Below are positions 51,111-63,400 of a stretch of DNA of 64,000 nt, one piece after another (positions within the stretch are counted from its first letter, which is position 1; each line of letters starts with the position of its first letter). The notes beneath the pieces were generated by a model. The model saw nothing but the letters and a program-made list of their open reading frames with translations. It had not been told where the DNA came from and did no database searches. Where the stretch lies: contig NC_064048.1 in assembly GCF_932526225.1 (NCBI RefSeq), positions 8,332,515-8,396,514 on the forward strand, written 5' to 3'. The position numbers were made by a program, and so were the translations under genes. The stretch is from Nematostella vectensis (Eukaryota; Cnidaria; Anthozoa; Actiniaria; Edwardsiidae).

Positions 51111-51931
51111 ATGCCTTTGCAGTATTGCCACGGGATGTTTATTGTCGGATTTGGCTACATACCAGACTGATCTAGCTAGATGCTTTGTAATTTTGTTTAC
51201 AAATAGCACGTCTATTGAGAACCGTAAGTGGACCTTCGGCCGTTGTGGGGATTGCATTCGCATCATCTATTCTATTTTTACTATTTCTACTGTTTCTTTT
51301 GACCAGATCAGATCCCTACTTTAGCCCAAAAGTTTTTGCAAAATTATTAATGTCTTTTTTTTTAGTGTTTTATCGACTAGGAATGTAAGAAAGAAGCCTA
51401 GATTGAAACATAATTTGCCAAGAACGTGACAAAGAAAACGTGACCCCGTGTTTGACTTCGTGGGAGGGATAGGTGGAGGGTTTTGGGACTGATACTCTCT
51501 TGTGCTACCGCTAATAGCTTATGCGCCATTATATTTATGCAAGCTACATTATCTTTCAACCAAAGAAAGCATCCTTCAATTCCACATTTGAATGGGTTTT
51601 CTTTGGCATTCAAGTAGGAAGTCAAGATCGCTGATTTGTTTTTCTCATATAATCGTCGATGTATCTTATAATGACGCCTTTCAGAACTTTTAGAATACAG
51701 GGACATTTTCAATTATCAGGCGGCTTGCTTTAACAAGTATTAGTGCAAGCCGCCACTCAGCCGCGTCACGTTATAAGTAGCAAATTCAAGCTAAAGAAAA
51801 TCACATAAAAGACTTCGCCCTTCGTTTGTTGTTATTTTTTTTGCCGCTAAAAGCTGGAGTGTACGCGAGTTTGAAATACAAAAAGTCACGTCAGTGCAAG
51901 TCACCTATTGTTCTCAAAGCTGGTTGATAGG

Positions 51932-52010
51932 CAGGCCCGTACCCAGGATTTTTCATGGGGGGGGGGGGGGGGGGGTGCGGCTACATACCAGAGTGATCTA
52001 GCTAATGCTT
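51932..52010. repeat. Poly-G repeat, copy 2
   Basis: AGGCCCGTACCCAGGATTTT then poly-G then GCGGCTACATACCAGAGTGA. Relative to copy 1 it lacks about 80 bp between the G run and the GGCTACATACC block. Confidence 0.8.
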
Positions 52011-52029
52011 TATAGCGGAGCCGCGCGCG

Positions 52030-52110
52030 GAGCTCCATAGGTATAGAAATCGGTCATAAACTAGGCGACTCAAAATTTGTGGTCAATGACGTCATGTCAC
52101 ACGCTGTCAG
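52030..52110. repeat. Inverted copy of the 21405-21505 repeat
   Basis: CCATAGGTATAGAAATCGG, ACTAGGCGACTC and TGTGGTCAATGACGTCAT are the reverse complement of blocks at 21420-21500. It directly follows the poly-G repeat. Confidence 0.75.
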
Positions 52111-52199
52111 CTGGCTGTACCACTCACGTGACCAGCTCATGCGATCAGGCCAGCTAATTGATTGATCACTCTAAACCAATGACAGACTGGCTCCGACAG

Positions 52200-55100
52200 G
52201 AACTGGGGGGTGGGGGGGGGGGGGGGGCTTGGAAAAGCCGGGGGGGGGACTAAGCCTATTCTGACTTCGACATCAAACGATCAACGGAACAAAAGCTGGC
52301 AGGGAAGAGTTAACTAATTATCCAGTCAAATGGCCGTATGAAAATAAGAATTTGAAGAATACATCTGTCTACTGCTTTGTAGGAACTGCTTTGTTCTTAC
52401 AAGCTCGGAATATCGGCTCGACTTCTTCACCTGGTGCGGTGGTTTAAGGAAAAGGCTACAAAACCAGCAGCATTTATCAGGGAATTGTGGAAGCTCTGCA
52501 CTACTATTCTTATTATGATGTTACAGAGCAAAAATAAAAATAAAAAGTTTTATTTATGACAGCTGAAATACGGAATTGTTCTCCTAAACGAGCGAACACC
52601 ACAAGGCAAACAACATGGACAGTCAAGGTGAGTTCCGGACAAAAATTTCAATTCAAAATAGTGTGAATAGAATATATGAACCAAAACGTAACTCCTGTCA
52701 TATTCCTTTTAAGTGTAATTCTTTTTGTTTGCAAATATTTCTGATAATAATCCTCAAACAAAGCGATTTTCGTCGTTTTACAGCTTCTGTGATTTTCCCG
52801 GTATCACTATTCATCTTGCTTCCACTGTGTTTTTAATTAGCTGAGAGATAAATTTCTTGAACGCTGATTGGATGCTATTTTGGCGCGCACTAAAACGGTT
52901 TCCCAGTTCTGTTATAATCGTAAAAGAAACCTTTCCCCAATACAAATAAGAAAAATACATCTACAAATCAAGACTTATCTATCTAGCTCAGGTGAGAACG
53001 ACCTTGATGACTCATGTTTACACAGTTGTGTTGATAAAACTATGTATCATTAAGCTTATTTAATTGAGCATTCATTTGCTATTTATTGGCAAATGTGTGA
53101 GGAAAAAACAAAAAGCATGTCGCAATCATCCTTGCAAAGCCTTTCTCTTTTCTTTATCTCCTGTCTATGCTGTTTTGTCCAAAATTTCATGTTAAATACA
53201 CAAAAACGTCAAAATGTCTCTCTTTCTTATATAAAGCCAATATTGATCTGTTTGGTAAGGATACTAATCTAATCATTTGTTTTCCTCTATGTTTGTTCTC
53301 ATGTTTTGAGAAAATTATAAAATTGAAATAACAACGAACGGTTTTTTCTGATTCAGGTAAACGGTTAATACCCAAAAGCCATGATGTGAGACTATTATGA
53401 AGACATGGATGATGAGCAGCATATTTAGCAAAATATTTAGCTCTCCTTTCTTCCCTTTAAAATATGTTTTTACTTTTCAATCAATCTGCGTTCTTCCCCT
53501 GGGAAAAATATTTTGTTTATATATTTTGTTAATATTTTGTTTATATTGCCTTAAATTTAAGCAATTAAAATAACCAAAACTGTGAATTATTTCTCCTTTT
53601 TAAAGGGGGGGTGTCCCAAATGCTATGTTCTTTTCATTCTTTTGTGGGATTCAAGCTACTTATGAGTAGCAATAATTTGATTCGCTATTCAGCATCCTTT
53701 GTGCAATTAAGATATTATAAAATAGATACATTCAAGTTTATTCAGAACTTACATTTCTGCGTCTTCGCCATATCTGCTATTGGGTAAAATTGCTGTTTAC
53801 CATTTACCCATTTACCCAAAGAGACTCCCATAAAAACAGAAGGGGATGATTGATCACAACTCTAAGGGATAACACTTTGGGTGTTCCTAATTCCTACCCC
53901 CTTAAGGTAGCACATTAGGTGCGGTCAAGCAATTTCTTTCTCTAAGCATTTTGAACACTACCTAAGGAAAAGCAGTTAGCATAATTTCATACCCTTAAGA
54001 TAGGACAAACAACCCCATCTGACTATTTTAGGAGAAGCCCTCCCCCTCCTTAATGGATGCTGTCAAATGGGATTTTCTCTTTTCTTATATATGCTACTTT
54101 GTCTGGGGTTTTAACTGGGAGGTTAACATTTAAGAATGATATAACTGTGCTGTTAGACTGAAGTAGAAAAAGGATAGTGAATTGAAATATTTGTATTCAC
54201 AAAGATTTGTAGTTGCATCTTCCAGCAATTTGGTACCTGTACCTGTACTGTGTTTTAAAAATGGCTGAATATTTTACATAGGTATTTTTGGGTGCAAAAT
54301 GTTGGGCTCTCTTGCCGCAAACATCTGCTGAAGTCTTTTGATCTTCAAAGCTGTACTCAACAACAAAAATGAGTAATGCTGTACATGGCAAGGCACATAT
54401 ATGTTAGATTATTTGATTATAGAAATGTAAAATAGGAAATATCTGTTCAGTATCAGTTGTCAAAACGCAACTGTTTTTTTTTTTTTTCATGAAGGTGCAC
54501 TGTCATTCTTTTAGTCAACAACATTGCTTACTACAAAAAAGGGGGGGGGGACAAATCAAAGACATGCAAAACGGAGAAGTAACAAAACATATAACTTAAC
54601 TCAAAGGGGAGATGCAACGGGACATCGAGTCCCATATGGGACATTGCCCTTAGGACGAAAAAATACAGAAGAAATGCCTTGAAAGCTTTTTGCGTCCCCT
54701 CCTGTTAAAAATCCTACACTGCTGATAAATTATGTTACATGTGATATGCACAGGTGTGTTCTAAAGTCCACGTGCGAGGAAGCTCACTGACACTCCAACA
54801 CCCACAAGTACTTTCCCTAAACAAGCATGCCCTTGACCGCTATGCGATATTTAACATCACTTAAGGCACATACAGTATGACAGAGCACACATTTATCATT
54901 ATATATACCTTTTTCGGGTTATGGTAACCATTAAATTACCCGCACCGATTGGCTCTCGCAGGGTACAGTATCCTACGACCCGGACTCCGCGATACCGGAC
55001 CGTTCATCTTCAAAACTAGGAATAATGAGTTTATTTGTGAAATTACTGTGAAATTATGCTTTTTAGAACTAATTTTGTCGAGTTTTACATTGATGCACAT

Positions 55101-55290
55101 TTTTTTTGTCTATGTAGTACTCCCTCTGTGTTTCGGGACAATTTCCCGTCATAATGATTTCACATTGCGCGCCATTTCAAGCTGCTGAAATTGTATTTGG
55201 AAAAAAAATGGAGCAGCTCGCATTTCATATCCAAGTATGAAATGGTTTACAATTACACGTATTAATGGTGTATTACTGGTGTATTATGTC
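52200..55290. other. Gene-poor stretch
   Basis: Includes a poly-G tract (about 52206-52228) and AT-rich DNA. At 52615 an ATG is followed by four codons and GGTGAGT, which could be a tiny first coding exon, but no following exon was recognised. Confidence 0.4.
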
Positions 55291-55298
55291 GATTAATG

Positions 55299-55512
55299 TC
55301 AAATAGTAATTAAACAATAATTGATTGTGAGAAACAAGACGCTGACAAAGTGACAAAGCGGTATGATATATAGTTTCTTTACTTCATATATTTCATCAAT
55401 CATCAATCAAATAGTAATTCAAAAATAATTGATTGTGAGAAACAAGACCCTGGCAGTGTGACAAGGCGATATGATATATGGTTTCTTTACTTCATATATT
55501 TCAACAATCATC
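55299..55512. repeat. ~108-bp tandem duplication
   Basis: TCAAATAGTAATT, ATAATTGATTGTGAGAAACA, GTTTCTTTACTTCATATATT and TTTCAWCAATCAT occur in order in both halves (from 55299 and 55407), with scattered substitutions. Confidence 0.85.
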
Positions 55513-56089
55513 GTAAACTCTTTCCCATTCCTACAGCCCATGTCACTCAATGCGTTCAGTCTTAGAGTTGTTTCAGGCGCAGGGATGTGCGAGGGAAACA
55601 CACTACCACCCCCTTAGTAAGATGGGTTACTTCCTATTGAATTATGGTCAAATATTATGTGTATATTTATTATATAGACTATAGTGTTTTTCCGCCACTG
55701 AGAAATTCTCCATCACAGCACACGTAAAGATACGATATTATTCACATGTGAAATCATATGCCAATCAGATTGCTTCATGAAATCAGCTCGTGTGTATCCA
55801 TTTTTAAGGTTTTTGTAGCGACAACAAAGACAGACACTGAATAGCTTTTAGAGTTGAACTTTATATGTTTTTGATTACTGAATAATTCCCGAGTTTCTGT
55901 CGCCTTGAACTTGCATGAAGTAATTCCTATAAAAAGCATTGTTTTAAGAAATACAGCGTATATGGTTTATATAAACAACAATATAATAAACTTATTAAAC
56001 TAAACTTAGAAACTAACTAAACAATTACAATTTTTTTTACAGATTCCTGAAATACGCGCTTCCCCCCCCCCCCCCCCCCCCACCCCGTC

Positions 56090-56570
56090 AAGCCCTAAGT
56101 ACAATCCACTTTCTACCACATTCCCCTTTAAATTTGTCTCTTTTTTTAAAAAATTAGCTTAGCCGCCACTGCATGGAATGGGTAACGCCAAGCCCTAAGT
56201 ACACACCATTTTCCTACCACATTCCCCTTTGAATTTGTCTCTTTTAAAATATAGCTCAGCCGCTACTGCATGGAATGGTTAAAGCCAAGACCTATAAGTA
56301 AAAAAACATTTTCCTACCACATTGCCCTTTAAATTTGCCTTTTTTTTAATGAGCTCAGCCGCTACTTCATTAAAATGTGTAACGCCAAGCCCTAAGTACA
56401 CACCATCTTCATACCACATTCCCTTAAAATTTGTGTCTTTTTAAAATTAGCTTTGCCGCTACTGCATAAAAATGGGTAACGCCAAGCCCTAATGACACAC
56501 CCACTTTCTATCACATTCCACTTAAAATGTGTCCCCTTTCAAAATTACTACTGCATGAAATGGGTAACGG
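56090..56570. repeat. ~97-bp minisatellite, five units
   Basis: Units start with AAGCCCTAAGT at about 56090, 56190, 56287, 56387 and 56483. Each has CTACCACATTCCC, TTTAAATTTGTCTCTTTT, AGCTCAGCCGCTACTGCAT and GGGTAACGCC (or near variants). A poly-C tract lies just before the first unit. Confidence 0.9.
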
Positions 56571-56599
56571 AAGATGGCACAGTTGCACCAAGACGTTGT

Positions 56600-58740
56600 A
56601 TAAAAGAACAGACCATTCAGGAACAGCCGTTTTCTGTCATCCTTGTTTGACTAATAATCTTGGAACGTCAGAAACTATCGATACTGAGACAAGCACAAGT
56701 CAAAAATGGCATTGTTTCTAAAATGTATATCATCTTGTAACGTAATACATTTAAGCAGATAGTTATTAAGCGTCATGAATATGCATCAAAAAGCCATAAT
56801 CTATATAACTTTATCGTGTTTGCAATTTTTTTTTTTATTCAAGTGAGATGGTTTTATAGCTAGAAGAGAAATGTAAGATGTGTTTTATTTTTCTCTTAAG
56901 ACTCCTTGAAAGAGCAGCAGCCCATTTGGCACTGTTTAATGATTCAATGCATTTTGTCGCTTTTTATAAATACGTGGACGGACTGATATGATCTAATCCA
57001 GCTTTTCGCGAGACAGGTTTTGACAATCTGACAAAAATTGTATGAAAAAAAGAATGAAAATATCGATTGTAAAAGGTTGATAATTTCAGACGGAAAGCGT
57101 AGCGTGCGGTGGTGAGTGCTTCTGGACAATACCCAAACAGCACTATAGTTCTTACCTACCTTAAGCAAAAAGGTTATGAAAAGGGGATTTAAAAAGGATT
57201 AATGCAGACTGGATTTGCAGACTTTTTTAATAACCATTTAGTATTTATTTTATCATGTTGGCTATCTGCACTTTAAATTGCGATTGTCGAGATGGGAACT
57301 TGCACATATTAGGTCCAGCAGTGTTTAAAATATGTGTAATCCAGAGCAAATTAAAATGGGATTATGGACAGAAATTAGAAAAAACATGCTTAGGAGGCTT
57401 TCTCTAGAATTGGTTTATCATTTTTAACGTAAATTACAATCGAAATAAGGGGTGCGCATTAGAACGCATTACAAAAAAACCAGTCCACTGAGGCAATATC
57501 GAGATGAAACATAGGACAATCGAGATAAATGAGAACGCATAGATAATATTTACATTATAAATACTATGCCGTATCCCAATTCCTTGTGTTTGTTATTCAA
57601 CTAAAGAAAAGTAAAAAAAAAAAATACATTTCGATAAACCAAAGTGACAGATTTATGATTAAAGTGAGTGTGTTGCTTAACCCGTTTCTATTTTTGATAT
57701 TCCATATTTCTGATTGTTCACAATGTTATTCTTGTAACAACACGAACGCCTGACGTCAAGCTATTTCAAAAAGCAATCATTTCATCTGCGATGTTTACAA
57801 ACATCTAACAGCTTGAGATTTTCAAGCTTTCAGACTGATAACCAATTTCTTTTTTTTTTTTTTTTTGAAACCTCGTCTGTTCTGAAATAAAAAAAAAATG
57901 GGTATTCACCCTGTAACAAATTTTATGCAGTCGAAGGTTAAGAGTTGCTTAAAATGTGGTACTCAACACTAAAACATTAATGAATTTCTTTACTTTTCTC
58001 ACTTATGCCTCTCAGTGCGGTATTCACATTTTTTCTTATTTCCATTATTCTTTCTCATTCCCTTTTTTCACTTGTTCACGACAAAAGGTTTTAGCAGAAA
58101 AAATATAGCTCAATGTTATTATACTCACTGTTGTATTTCAGTTGTTCAGGTTAACTTTTACCGTATCTTTTTGCTTTTCCTCGCAAACCGACGCTTTATA
58201 AGTATAGACTAATTACTGGTTATTCCTGTTTCATTTTATAAAGTCTGCACTCTGTACCATTCTCTGAACAATTTTTTTGTGTCAACTAGGATAGTCACGA
58301 TTAACTTTTTGAGTTAGGTTCTATTTGACCGTATTTCCTTTTTTTTTTTTTACATTTATAACCCAACGCTGACAGAACAGCACTGTTCATTCCTATGATT
58401 TTCTACAGTCTACGCAAAATTCTCACATTCACAATCTTCATCAGAAAAATAGTCATAGTAGTTTCTTACCAGGGTTTTTTGACGACTCCGTGCACTCTTG
58501 CCCTGTCTGTATGATTTTGCCTTCAAACCCGCACTACCTAAGTACAGACAAACACTTAAGATTTCCCTATTCCATTAAAAAGAATCTTTGCAACATTCAC
58601 CAAAAATTCCCGATGTCCTCTCCGTGGGGTATTAACACAGCAAATTTTACCGTTTGTCTCCCGGGCTTTTTAAATCCGATTTCGATGTTTTGTTTCGCCG
58701 CTGCTTACTCTCTAACGCTGTCCTTCCCCCGTGTAATCAT
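56600..58740. other. Gene-poor AT-rich stretch
   Basis: No supported gene or named repeat apart from short T and A runs. Confidence 0.4.
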
Positions 58741-58749
58741 TCTGTCATT

Positions 58750-59050
58750 AATACATCGAGGTAAACCGCAGGAGAAACCTCCGAGAAGCAGCCTGTCAAA
58801 CTCTCAATCAGAGTTACATTCAACCAATCAGAAAAAGGTGTAATTAGTTCTTCAATAAAAACCGCGGGATAAACCCTTTCGTAGCAGCCTGTCAATCTGT
58901 CAATTAAATTTGACCAATCAGTGCGTGACAGCCTTTATTTCAAGGTGAAACGCGGAAGAAACTTAAGAAAACGGGCTGTCAATATGTCAATCAATGTCAT
59001 AATCTACCAATGGGAACTAATATAAGCAAAGAGCAGAAAAAATAACAGAA
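58750..59050 (+). promoter_or_regulatory. Possible promoter: three CCAAT repeats then a TATA-like box
   Basis: Three diverged units of about 75-80 bp each carry AACCGC/AACGCGG, AGCAGCCTGTCAA-like and TGTCAATC motifs and end in ACCAATCAG, ACCAATCAG or ACCAATGGG. The last is followed by AACTAATATAAGCAAAGAGC. Phased CCAAT boxes before a TATA-like site fit a core promoter, but no gene is recognised downstream. Confidence 0.35.
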
Positions 59051-59489
59051 TTCTATTTATCATTCTGTCGGAGGCAATTATTATACCTGAAGGGAAAAAA
59101 AAGGTACCCGACCAATCCTACAATACATAGGGGTTATTTGCCGGGTGGGAGGTCAGGCCGAGGTCACGGTATTTCACGATTCGGACCGACATTCCCGGTA
59201 AATAACTTTTTTTTCTAGCTCGAGCGAAAACATACTTTACTACTTTAATGAAAATGGTTAATTTTTTGTCTTCATTTATATAGATTTTTTTTTATTATTT
59301 ATCTAGTGGTCTATTAAAGATGCCGATTTGAATTTAATTGATCCGTGGTCAATAATTTACTACTCTGGACCCCACCCAGCGTTTTTCTCTAGACACGCCC
59401 CTTTGCACCAATGATAAGGGGATTAGAATACAAAATATGTTTTTCTTAGTTACCCTGTCTAGCGGGAGTAGAAAGATAAAGGATTCTGT

Positions 59490-59673
59490 AGCCTGCGTAG
59501 CAAGCGTTCCCGTGTATTTTGAGCGCAAATCGGTCAGCGAGATCGCCCGTACCATTTTGCGCTCGCCACATTTTTCGAGCGGCCAAAATGCATATCGAAC
59601 TTCTCGCCGGTTTCCTCTGTTTCTATAGTTTTCCTTTCGCTCAAAACACACGGAAACGCTTGCTACGCAGGCT
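59490..59673. mobile_element. 184-bp MITE with 11-bp target-site duplication
   Basis: Termini AGCCTGCGTAGCAAGCGTT and AACGCTTGCTACGCAGGCT are inverted copies. The arms continue as CCCGTGTATTTTGAGCGCAAA versus its imperfect complement. Both sides are flanked by AAGGATTCTGT (59479-59489 and 59674-59684). An 11-bp duplication and long inverted ends suggest a Mutator-like origin; this assignment is an inference. Confidence 0.85.
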
Positions 59674-60268
59674 AAGGATTCTGTTACTGGTACTTCTAAT
59701 CTATCTTCATGATTGATACAGAGGAAAGGATTAGAAGCAACTAATGTTTTCGAGGGTAATTTCGCTAGCAAATCTCCTTCAGAAAACGTGACCTACTCTC
59801 CTGATTTATATCCAACAGCTATAAATCAGAATTAATCAAACTTAACAATCAAAACCACCCCTAAAGATTGATCTAATCCCCAAATGAGACGAACAAAAAA
59901 TGGTTTCGGTGTATTTTCATTCTCTGTAAAAATATCTCTTTTTTTATCTCTTTATTTTTTTATCATCCATTCTCATAGCCTTCAAATGGGACATCATATT
60001 TTTGTGTAAAGACTATATGTTTTTGTGTAACGACTGTGTGTGTGTAGTGGATAAAAGTCGTCTTCGTTGTCTGTTTAGATAAAAAAATTCACTAATGATA
60101 TGTGTGCAAGGCATTATGAGTAACAAATGTTGTCCGTTATACTTTTTAATTAGCCTGCACACAGGCGCTAGTGTGTGGGCCCAGCGAAAAGTTTGTTCGT
60201 GTGGGCAGTTTGTTGTGGACGCTTTACGACGTGCGAAGCACGTCCGGGCGCGCGAAGCCTTTTAAGCC

Positions 60269-60423
60269 ATAGTCCTGCTGGCTGTCTCAGACGCTGGACT
60301 CGTTATATAGGATTAGCCTATATCTGGACAGGGCTATGGTTTTAGTCCAAATTTCCAGTTGTCGCCGGTTAGTTTTTAGACATAGTCCTGCTGGCTGTCT
60401 CCGACGCTGGACTCCTTATATAT
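60269..60423. repeat. ~40-bp direct repeat pair
   Basis: CATAGTCCTGCTGGCTGTCT, then CCGACGCTGGACT and TTATATA, occurs at 60269-60309 and 60381-60423 with few changes. The surroundings are GC-richer than the neighbourhood and probably belong to a decayed DNA element. Confidence 0.7.
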
Positions 60424-60429
60424 GTCGCT

Positions 60430-63400
60430 CCGACTAAAACCGCTCGCCACAGGGCTCCTGAACACTCGAAAGGCTAAAAGTCTGATTCAGCACAAAGAGA
60501 GCCTGTTCGCAAGCTGCTTTTTGATCTACCCTTCTAATAAATAATGGAAAAAATGGCAGCCTAACAACAAAGCGTCTAGAGTTGGAAACAAATAAAACAA
60601 AAGACAGAAAACGAATTGTTCCGTTTCCCTCTTAATCATTTTTCTCTTATGAAAAATCCCTATAACACAGGTTCTAAATCCTTTTTTACTTAATCATAAG
60701 TCATACACTATACCTCAATATCACCAATTAGTGCCTTATTTACGTCTTTAAGTACAATGCCTTTAGGGTAAATCTTTTTAATTACTTTTCTATGCGATAC
60801 TTGCTGTTTACGCCTGATTCTTTTTTTATTTCCCTCTCGTTTTAGCATTGTATCAGATCCCGGAAAAAAACAATTAGAATAAGTTCCCATCAGCTCATTG
60901 CTTTTAGAATAGCAATTAAGCACCTCCTAGTTCTAAGTGCTATCTATGAACGTTATCTCATTTATTCGTTCCCTTCCGAGTGCCTAATAGAAGCTTCTTC
61001 TTAAAGTGAAGTGTAAGTCCTTTTAGATTGGACAGTTTAGAGTCTGATACGATCATTATAGGAGCTAAAAAAGTGAACAACTGAAACCGACATTAAATCT
61101 TTGTTGACTTCAACGAAGTCCATTAAGGGGGGGGGGGGGGGGGGGGTTGGCACACCAAGTCCATTAACGGGGAGGGGGCGGGGTGCACCCTTAAATATGT
61201 GTGTTGTACAAAGGATAACTTTCAGGTTGATCACATGAGGTTTTTATTTTTTTAATGTATATAAAAGTTTACAATTTGTTAGTTTCCTCATGGTCAGATG
61301 GTTCAGAGCTATGCTGCATTCAAACCAAAACCATGTTTAGTTAAACAAGGTTTTTCTTTGCCTGATAACTTGCCAAGTTTCTCATTGTGTTTAATTCTTA
61401 TGTACAGCACAGTCTATTCAGTTTTGTGCTTGGTTCTGTCCACTCTTGGGAGATTGAGATTTAAACTAGTTTAATTAAACCACCTAGTGCTGGTTGTCAC
61501 GATAACAGTCCAAAAAGTCTTTCCCTTTATTTATACGTCATCTTTTTACAACCTAAAGTCAATCAAACTGTTTTAGGAGTTAGTAGAAATAATTATCGAC
61601 ATACGCCCTCAAGCAATTAGACTTATTTAAACGTCTCTTCTGCATAAAATATAACTAATAATTTTTTGCTTATTAAAGTAGAAGGAATTCAATTTAGGAT
61701 GTTGCTCTACAATACTAGCTTTTCAATAATGTTAAAATGGGCAAAAGAGAATCGTGTCAGACATTCGCCATCTTGTCATCCTCTCAAAACTTGTTTTCGA
61801 TTTAATTTTCTGGATGAGATATAATGCTCTGTTGTTTATTAAATCATTAAATCTTTAAATGACAGCAGCGAGGATTCCTCGTTGAATATTGTGAGCATTG
61901 GTCGTATCACATGTATAAGGAGATATATTACTATAGTAAGGAGAATCATCAGACGCGTTTCCAGGATTGAACGAGGGGGGGGGGGGGGGGGGGGTGTGAA
62001 GGTGATGCGCACCTGTGTACGCCTGATCGTACACTCTTTTTTTGAGAACCTTTTTTATAAGAACGTCCAGCTTGAGATTTCACCAAATTTTAACCCTATT
62101 TAGAGGGGGGGGGGGGGGGGGGGGGGGAAGAAAATTGCTATAACTTCTGCAGCAGCAGCTACGGGGCTAAAACTTGGTGACTTTTCCTAAAATCTATCTG
62201 CGGACGTTTTGATACCATTGACCTGTCGAAAAAACGCTCTATGTTACCTTGGCAACCGTTTTTTCATACATAGATTTTCCAAAAACAGTGAATTTTTTTT
62301 AAATTTTGGTCTTGTTTCCTTAGCCTGCGTAGCGGCTTCCCTTAAGATTTAAATGCCTCTTTGACTTTATAATTTTGTTTAGGTGACAAGTTTCACAACA
62401 GCGCTAGAATTATTTACCTCGGATATTTGGGGGGGAGGGGTGGGTAAATTTTGCTTTCTCAAAGCTGTTGCTAAAAATGTCACTAGATTTACTTAAAAAA
62501 GCTAATAATATGCATTTATTATTACTATGAGCAGCAATAAATGCATGCAAATACTTTTTTTCTGAAATAATTCAAGATTTTTTTTCTTTTGCAAATCCAC
62601 GATGGCGTATCCAAGATGGTCGGACCCGGAAATTTTTACAAAAAAAAGATAATAAACGTTTTTATGGCTTTTTGCATTGTTAAGCCGTTAAAAGGTTGAT
62701 TTTGACATATCTGAATGATGCAAAATGATTTCAACCCGATATCTGATAATTTAGGCAATATTTGAAAGAATAGCTAGACATCGTATTTATGACGTCATTG
62801 TAACGTCATAATTGATTCTACCACACCCAAAATAGGGCATGACGATTCTTTGCATGCTGGTGCTCATTGTCTATAAGTTTGATGGTCATAGCCTTAGCGG
62901 TTTTTTAGCCCCCCCCCCCCCCCCCCAAGTCACAGACAGCTCAAAAAAGCCTAGTCTGAATAGGGTTAAAGACATGCTAAGAACATGTCGAGGCTCAGGT
63001 TACAGATTGTTTTTCTTTTTTAGTTCTTAAATGCAAATTAAATCAAATTTTCTTATTAAAAAAAGAGTGTATACTGAACTGTTGGAAGAAAATCTGTCGA
63101 AACTATGTTGGCAAGCAATATATAATTATCTGTCTGCCAGACCTCTCAGGCTGATATAGACAGCTCAATTTAGTTGTATGCAACCTGCCCGCAACACCTT
63201 TGCAACTCGAGTGCAAATCAACCTACGGATTCCACTACGACGGTCGACTACGAAAGTGGTTGTGTGTAATTCATCAGGGTTAAGACATGTTTTAGTCAGG
63301 TCGCATACGACTTCTAAATCAGCCTAGAGAGAACTATATAAAAAAAAAGCATTTTGGTTCATAAAATCATTCCAAAAACGCGGACTTACCTACATCCTGC

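Noticed and set aside
51398-51712. 104-codon - strand frame
   Set aside because: No recognisable motif and no exon signals; a chance frame is likely.
58490-58843. 117-codon + frame
   Set aside because: No domain, and its 3' half overlaps the CCAAT repeat module.
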